From Allobosea sp. (GTDB taxonomy: Bacteria > Pseudomonadota > Alphaproteobacteria > Rhizobiales > Beijerinckiaceae): DNA of 11,111 bases. Position 1 is the stretch's first letter; each line of letters begins with the position of its first letter. The position numbers were made by a program, and so were the translations under genes. Shown here in pieces: positions 6,443-11,111 of this stretch. Where the stretch lies: positions 1 through 11,111 of the forward strand of contig JAKFWE010000075.1 of assembly GCA_021732895.1 (NCBI GenBank), given 5' to 3'. Below the pieces are notes generated by a model. The model saw only the letters and a list, made by a program, of their open reading frames with translations, was not told the origin of the DNA and searched no databases.

Positions 6443-6483
6443 GGGGTGCTCCTGCGACGATCACGATTGCGAGGCCCCGTCCG

Positions 6484-6501
6484 CCGGCGCGAGCGCGCCG
6501 G
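6484..6501. terminator. Perfect GC hairpin between dehydrogenase and DapB-like genes
   Basis: CCGGCGCG and CGCGCCGG form an 8-bp perfect stem with a 2-base centre, 16 bases after the stop of the dehydrogenase and 42 before the DapB-like start. No U-run follows, so intrinsic termination is doubtful; partial termination or mRNA stabilisation would make the two genes less tightly coupled than their order suggests. Confidence 0.35.
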
Positions 6502-6516
6502 GGATTGGCCGGTCCT

Positions 6517-7212
6517 TCACCAGGCGATCGGCTCGCCGCCGTAGTTCCGGAAACTGTTGGTCTGCGCCATGCCGGAGGCGTCGATCGTCGCGATCAGCCC
6601 GGCGGCGCTCTCCTGCGGGGAGATGTCGGCCCCGCCGCCGCCCATGTCGGTGCGCACCCAGCCGGGATGGAACAGCAGCGAGGCGATCTTGCGCTCGCGC
6701 ACCGCGTTGCCGAACACCACCATCGTCATGTTCACCGCCGCCTTCGAGGAGCGATAGGCGAGCGATCCGGAGGGGTTGGCCCCGATGGAGCCCATGCGGC
6801 TGGAAATCGTCGCGATCTTGCGGCCGCGCCCGGCCTCGACATTCGGCAGAAAGGCCTGCGCCACCCGCAGCGGCGCATAGACGTTGACCTCGAAAACCTC
6901 GCGCCACATCGAAAAATCCATTCGGAGCGAACTCTCGTCGCCGCGCGCGCCGAGCACGCCGGCGTTGTTCAGCAGCACGTCGAGCGGCCGGTCGCCGAGC
7001 GCCGCCTTCGCCGCCGCGACGCTGTCGTCCGAGGTGACGTCGAGCTCCAGCGTCGCCAGCGCGACGGGATGCCCGGCCGCGAGTTCGCCCAGCGCCCCGC
7101 CATGGGGATTGCGCGCGGCGGCCACGACATGGTCGCCGCGCTCCAGCAGCGCGGTCACGATGGCGAGCCCGATGCCGCGACTGGCGCCGGTGATCATCCA
7201 GGTCTGGGGCAT
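6517..7212 (-). CDS. Short-chain dehydrogenase/reductase (SDR), C-factor-like
   Basis: Classical SDR enzymes oxidise or reduce small alcohols and carbonyls with NAD(P). From the ATG at 7212 the protein has 231 residues, typical of the short C-factor/sniffer-like subgroup. It shows the nucleotide-binding TGASRGIG (8-15), ARN after the second strand (33-35, the Arg favouring NADP), LDVT (57-60), NNAG (82-85), the active-site Asn N110, Ser within SSRMGS (137-142), and YRSSK (Y153, K157), then HPGWVRTDMGG (182-192). All catalytic residues are present. A longer frame reaching 7389 adds 59 Arg-rich residues and overlaps the divergent gene's start; GGAG at 7223-7220, 7 bases before the ATG at 7212, fixes the shorter start. 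The substrate is unknown. It is divergent from the methyltransferase, sharing a 151-base intergenic region. Confidence 0.92.
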   Translation of the reverse strand: MPQTWMITGASRGIGLAIVTALLERGDHVVAAARNPHGGALGELAAGHPVALATLELDVTSDDSVAAAKAALGDRPLDVLLNNAGVLGARGDESSLRMDFSMWREVFEVNVYAPLRVAQAFLPNVEAGRGRKIATISSRMGSIGANPSGSLAYRSSKAAVNMTMVVFGNAVRERKIASLLFHPGWVRTDMGGGGADISPQESAAGLIATIDASGMAQTNSFRNYGGEPIAW

Positions 7213-7363
7213 CAGGCGTCTCCGTTGACAGCCGTGGACAATAAGGTCCGGCGACGCCGCCTGCCAGAGACGCGCGCGACGGAGCGGCCGTCCGCCGGCG
7301 GCATGGCCATGGCGACCGGCTCGGCCTAGGTTCGCGGCGGGGCCGAGTGTTCCGGAGCGCGCG
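7213..7363. other. Divergent intergenic region (SDR / methyltransferase)
   Basis: These 151 bases must hold the start signals of both divergent genes. A TTGACA is visible on the plus strand at 7225-7230, but no matching -10 lies at a normal distance, and it is very close to the dehydrogenase start. GGAG at 7354-7357, 6 bases before the methyltransferase ATG, is a good ribosome site. No clear operator or hairpin is seen. Confidence 0.4.
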
Positions 7364-8152
7364 ATGACCGAACGACAGATCCGCTTCAACGACGGCGCGG
7401 CCTATGAAGAGATGATGGGCAAGTGGAGCCGGCTCGCCGGCGACGTCTTTCTCGACTGGCTGAACCCGGCCCCGACCCTGCGCTGGCTCGACATCGGCTG
7501 CGGCAACGGCGCGTTCACGCAGCTGCTGTTCGACCGCTGCGCGCCGGCCGCGCTTTGCGGCGTCGATCCCTCAGAGGGTCAGCTCGCCTTCGCCCGCACC
7601 CGCCCGGTGGCGAGGCTCGCCGATTTCCGGCTCGGCGACGCGCAGGCGCTACCCGTGCCGGACGCCGGCTTCGACGCCGCCGTCATGGCCCTGGTGATCT
7701 TCTTCGTGCCCGAACCGGCGAGGGGCGTCGCCGAGATGCTGCGCGCCGTTCGCCCAGGTGGGCTGATCGCCGCCTACGCCTGGGACATTCCCGGCGGCGG
7801 CTTTCCGCTGGAGCCGTTCCAGGACGAGATGCGCGCCTTCGGGATAGAGCCGCTGCGGCCGCCGAGCGCCGACGTCTCGCGCATCGAAGCGCTCGGCGAG
7901 CTCTGGACCGAGGCCGGGCTGCGCGCGGTCGAAACCCGTGAGATCACGGTCGAACGCGCTTTCCCCGATTTCGAGGAGTTCTGGCGCGTCGGCCTGCTCG
8001 CATCGGTGCTGTCGTCGTCCATCGACGCGATGGCGGCAGCCGACGTCGCGCGGCTGAAGGAACGGGTGCGGGCGCGGCTCGCCCCCGCCGGGCGCGGCGG
8101 CGTGTCCTATCGGGCGAAAGCCAATGCGGTGAAAGGCTTCGCGCCCGACTGA
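7364..8152 (+). CDS. Class I SAM-dependent methyltransferase
   Basis: The only plus-strand gene, 262 residues. Motif I is LDIGCGNGAF (42-51), which binds S-adenosylmethionine; an acidic residue ends strand 2 in GVDPSEGQL (D68); GDAQALPVPD (91-100) is the motif II region; FDAAVMAL precedes motif III, and LRAVRPGG (126-133) follows. This is the Methyltransf_11/25 pattern seen in small-molecule, lipid and quinone methyltransferases. The C-terminal third (FPDFEEFWR onward) probably forms the substrate lid and is not diagnostic. The start is set by GGAG 6 bases upstream. It converges on the hydantoinase gene with 5 bases between the two stops, and is divergent from the SDR. The methyl acceptor cannot be deduced. 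Confidence 0.92.
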   Translation: MTERQIRFNDGAAYEEMMGKWSRLAGDVFLDWLNPAPTLRWLDIGCGNGAFTQLLFDRCAPAALCGVDPSEGQLAFARTRPVARLADFRLGDAQALPVPDAGFDAAVMALVIFFVPEPARGVAEMLRAVRPGGLIAAYAWDIPGGGFPLEPFQDEMRAFGIEPLRPPSADVSRIEALGELWTEAGLRAVETREITVERAFPDFEEFWRVGLLASVLSSSIDAMAAADVARLKERVRARLAPAGRGGVSYRAKANAVKGFAPD

Positions 8153-8157
8153 GGCAG

Positions 8158-11111
8158 TCAGCTCCTCGTCTTGCCATACCCTCCCGCGGTCGGCGTGATC
8201 ACCGTCACCGCCTCGCCGGCCTTGAGCAGGGTCTGGTCGCAGGCGGCGAGTTCCTCGACCGCGCCCGAGAGCCGGCGCACCGTCGTCCTGCCGAGTTGTC
8301 CCGGCTCGCCGCCCTTCATGCCGAAGGGGCGGACCTTGCGGTGCGAGGCGAGGATGGCGCAGTCCATCTCCTTGCGGAAGCGGATGGTCCGGCTCGTGCC
8401 GTCGCCGGCGTTCCATTCGCCGCGCCCGCCCGAGCCGGCGCGGATGTGGAAATCCTCCAGCACGACGGGAAAGCGCGTCTCCAGGATTTCCGGATCGGTC
8501 AGCCGGGAATTGGTCATGTGGACATGCACGCCGGACGTGCCGTGGAAGCCCGGCCCCGCCGGCGAGCCGGAGCAGATCGTCTCGTAATACTGATACTCGT
8601 CGTTGCCGAAGGTCAGGTTGTTCATCGTGCCCTGCGACGACGACATCGCCTGAAGTGCGCCGAACAGCGCGTTGGTCACCGCCTGCGAGACCTCGACATT
8701 GCCGGCGACAACGGCTGCGGGGTAGCGCGGGCTCAGCATCGAACCGTCGGGGATGATGATCCTGATCGGCCGCAGGCAGCCGGCGTTCATCGGGATCATG
8801 TCGTCGACCATGACGCGGAAGACGTAGAGCACGGCGGCGCGCGTCACCGGCGCCGGCGCGTTGAAATTGTCCGGCCGCTGCGGCGAGGTGCCGGTGAAAT
8901 CGACCGTCGCCTCGCGCCTGTCGCGATCGATCGTGATCTTGACCTTGATCGCGCAGCCCTGATCCATCGGATAGGTGAACTCGGCGTCGTGCAGCTTGCT
9001 CAGCAGCCGCGCCACGCTCTCGGCCGCATTGTCCTGGACATGGCCCATATAGGCCTGCACCACCTCGAGCCCGAAGGATGAGATCATCTTGCGCAGTTCG
9101 GCGACGCCCTTCTCGTTGGCGGCGATCTGCGCCTTGAGATCATTGACGTTCTGGACGACGTTGCGGACGGGATAACGCGCGCCTGTCAGCAGCTTGACGA
9201 GGTCGCCCTCGCAGAAACGGCCCCGATCGACGATCTTGAAATTGTCGATGTAGACGCCCTCTTCCTCGATGTTCGTCGCGAGCGGCGACATCGAACCCGG
9301 CGCCGTGCCGCCGACATCGGCGTGGTGGCCCCGGCTCGCCACCCAGAACAGGATGTCCCTGTCCTCGTTGTCGAAGACGGGGGTGCACACGGTGATGTCG
9401 GGCAGATGCGTGCCGCCGTTGTAGGGCGCGTTCAGACAGTAGACGTCGCCGGGACTGATCACCGGGTTGTTGGCGATCACGGTCTCGACCGACTTGTCCA
9501 TCGAGCCGAGATGCACCGGCATGTGCGGCGCGTTGGCGACGAGCGATGCGCTCGGGTCGAACACCGCGCAGGAGAAGTCGAGCCGTTCCTTGATGTTGAC
9601 CGAATATGCGGTGTTCTGCAGCGTCACGCCCATCTGCTCGGCGATCGACATGAACAGGTTGTTGAAGATCTCCAGCATCACCGGATCGGCCTTCGTGCCG
9701 ATCGCGGCGTTCTGCACCAGCGCCTCGACGCGGCTGAGCACGAGATGGTCCTTTCCCGTGAGCTTCGCGGCCCAGCCCTGCTCGACCACGACGGTCTGGT
9801 TCGCCTCGATGATGATCGCCGGCCCCGCGACCTGCTGGCCAGGCGCCATCGCCGCGCGCCGCACCACGGCGGCCTCGCGCCACTGCCCCTTCGAAAACAG
9901 CCGGGTGCGTTCGGCGATGGCGGGTTCGCCGCCGCTCTCGGGCGCCGAGGCCTCCTCGAAGGTCGCGCCGCCGCCGATCGCCTCGACCTCGACCGCCTCG
10001 ACGACCAGCGCCTTGGTCTCGTCCATGAAGCCGAAGCGGGCCTTGTGGGCGCTCTGGAAGGCGCCCTGCATCTGCGCCCGCGCACCCGCCGGAACCGCGA
10101 TGGCGGTGTCCGTGCCGGCATAGCGGACATGGGCGCGCGTCAGCACCGTGATCTCGCTGTCGGGCACGCCCTGACCGGTCAGTTCGCCGCGCGTCTCGGC
10201 GATCAGCGCCGCCGCCGCCTGCTCGATCGCGGCCTTCGCCTCGCTGTCGAGCGGAACGTCGAGCGCCGCCGTGCGCGTCGCGCGGATCTCGGCCAGCCCC
10301 ATGCCATAGGCCGAGAGCAGGCCGGAGAACGGGTGCAGCAGCACGGTCTTGATGCCGAGCGCGTCGGCCACGAGGCAGGCGTGCTGCCCGCCGGCGCCGC
10401 CGAAGGAGTTCAGCGCGTAGCGCGTGATGTCGTAGCCGCGCTGCACCGAGATCTTCTTGATCGCCTCGGCCATGTTGGCCACCGCGATCTGGATGAAGCC
10501 GTCGGCGACCTGCTCAGGCGAGCGTCCGTCGCCGACCTCGGCTGCGAGCGCCGCGAACTTCTCCCGCACGGTCTCGACATCGAGCGGCTGGTCGCGCGTC
10601 TCGCCGAAGATCGGCGGAAAGTAGGCCGGGATCAGCTTGCCGACCATGACGTTGGCGTCGGTCACCGCGAGCGGCCCGCCACGGCGATAGGCGGCAGGCC
10701 CTGGATTGGCCCCCGCCGAATCCGGACCGACCCGGAAGCGCGCACCGTCGTAGTGCAAAATGGACCCGCCGCCTGCGGCGACGGTATGGATCAGCATCAT
10801 CGGCGCGCGCATGCGCACGCCGGCGACCTCGGTCTCGAAGGCGCGCTCGTATTCTCCGTCGAAATGGGCGACGTCGGTCGAGGTGCCGCCCATGTCGAAG
10901 CCGATCACCTTGTCGAAGCCGGCCGAACGGCCGGTCTCGGCCAGACCGACGACGCCGCCGGCGGGTCCCGACAGGATCGCGTCCTTGCCCTGGAACAGCT
11001 CGGCGGCGGTGAGGCCACCCGAGGACATCATGAACATCAGGCGGATGGGCGGGACGGTTGCGACATCCTCGCCATCAGCCCTCCCCCCGCTTGCGGTGGG
11101 GAGGGTTGGGT
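8158..11111 (-). CDS. Fused HyuA-HyuB hydantoinase / 5-oxoprolinase family protein, N terminus outside window
   Basis: This family uses ATP to open cyclic amides; the fused form includes 5-oxoprolinase, which converts 5-oxoproline to glutamate. The frame is open from the right edge, so the N-terminal HyuA domain lies outside. Counting from the Met at 11037: HyuA residues 1-440 with SGPAGG (23-28), the phosphate-binding GFDMGGTSTDV (46-56), and GGAGGQHA (213-220); a short junction; then HyuB from DPVMLEIFNNLF (451) with HMPVHLGSM (505-513), APYNGGTHLPD (537-547) and GHHADVGG (570-577). The C terminus reads ITPTAGGYGK where many relatives have a run of glycines. The Met at 11037 is internal: PPIRL and more in-frame codons precede it, and the family's SSGG strand starts here. 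Members also act on hydantoins, so the substrate is open. No dedicated transporter is visible in the window. Confidence 0.93.
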   Translation of the reverse strand, partial: PTLPTASGGRADGEDVATVPPIRLMFMMSSGGLTAAELFQGKDAILSGPAGGVVGLAETGRSAGFDKVIGFDMGGTSTDVAHFDGEYERAFETEVAGVRMRAPMMLIHTVAAGGGSILHYDGARFRVGPDSAGANPGPAAYRRGGPLAVTDANVMVGKLIPAYFPPIFGETRDQPLDVETVREKFAALAAEVGDGRSPEQVADGFIQIAVANMAEAIKKISVQRGYDITRYALNSFGGAGGQHACLVADALGIKTVLLHPFSGLLSAYGMGLAEIRATRTAALDVPLDSEAKAAIEQAAAALIAETRGELTGQGVPDSEITVLTRAHVRYAGTDTAIAVPAGARAQMQGAFQSAHKARFGFMDETKALVVEAVEVEAIGGGATFEEASAPESGGEPAIAERTRLFSKGQWREAAVVRRAAMAPGQQVAGPAIIIEANQTVVVEQGWAAKLTGKDHLVLSRVEALVQNAAIGTKADPVMLEIFNNLFMSIAEQMGVTLQNTAYSVNIKERLDFSCAVFDPSASLVANAPHMPVHLGSMDKSVETVIANNPVISPGDVYCLNAPYNGGTHLPDITVCTPVFDNEDRDILFWVASRGHHADVGGTAPGSMSPLATNIEEEGVYIDNFKIVDRGRFCEGDLVKLLTGARYPVRNVVQNVNDLKAQIAANEKGVAELRKMISSFGLEVVQAYMGHVQDNAAESVARLLSKLHDAEFTYPMDQGCAIKVKITIDRDRREATVDFTGTSPQRPDNFNAPAPVTRAAVLYVFRVMVDDMIPMNAGCLRPIRIIIPDGSMLSPRYPAAVVAGNVEVSQAVTNALFGALQAMSSSQGTMNNLTFGNDEYQYYETICSGSPAGPGFHGTSGVHVHMTNSRLTDPEILETRFPVVLEDFHIRAGSGGRGEWNAGDGTSRTIRFRKEMDCAILASHRKVRPFGMKGGEPGQLGRTTVRRLSGAVEELAACDQTLLKAGEAVTVITPTAGGYGKTRS
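11079..11105. repeat. GC-rich palindromic hairpin at the right edge, in the hydantoinase frame
   Basis: On the plus strand CCCTCCCC and GGGGAGGG (8 bp), plus CCGC/GCGG (4 bp) around TT, form a 12-bp stem with one bulged T. Palindromes of this CCCTCCCC-GCAAGC-GGGGAGGG look are common intergenic repeats in rhizobial-type genomes (from memory). Here it is read in frame as PTLPTASGGRADG within the hydantoinase coding sequence. Confidence 0.55.

Noticed and set aside
7225..7242. TTGACA as a -35 box for the methyltransferase
   Set aside because: No -10-like hexamer at 16-18 bases, and it is more than 130 bases from the start codon.

Overview
The window is very GC-rich, with GC-biased third codon positions, tight gene packing and many ATGA start/stop overlaps. 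Together with the gene content (a RecD-like helicase, a chemoreceptor, a fused hydantoinase/oxoprolinase, a PemK/MazF toxin) this fits an alphaproteobacterium, probably of the Hyphomicrobiales (Rhizobiales). That placement is inference from composition and gene style. Almost every gene is on the minus strand; the exception is one methyltransferase. I saw no RNA genes, CRISPR array, transposase or phage gene.

Reading in the minus-strand direction from high to low coordinates: a large fused HyuA-HyuB hydantoinase / 5-oxoprolinase-type protein runs from beyond the right edge to 8158, and a GC-rich hairpin lies in its reading frame close to that edge. It converges on a plus-strand SAM-dependent methyltransferase (7364-8152) with only 5 bases between the stop codons. 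Divergent from the methyltransferase is a short-chain dehydrogenase (6517-7212), followed by a divergent DapB-like reductase (5639-6442) that lacks the usual catalytic histidine pair. Next come a two-TM methyl-accepting chemotaxis protein (3822-5498) and a single-polypeptide RecD/Dda-like helicase (2652-3743).

From 2650 to 1876 is a toxin-antitoxin module: an unfamiliar antitoxin-like protein, then a PemK/MazF toxin that overlaps it. In front of it lies a good candidate promoter with repeated operator-like motifs. The antitoxin region is visibly less GC-rich than its surroundings, which suggests acquisition.

The left end (1-1751) is a compact four-gene membrane cassette. It encodes a 73-residue two-TM protein, a 49-residue one-TM protein, a six-TM ferric-reductase-like protein fused to a C-terminal Rieske [2Fe-2S] domain, and a one-TM protein that runs off the left edge. 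The last reading frame is interrupted after codon 22 by an in-frame TGA. The cassette looks like a small membrane electron-transfer unit whose partners and substrate I cannot name; it is the best candidate here for an uncharacterised system. The two smallest genes are easily missed because they are so short.
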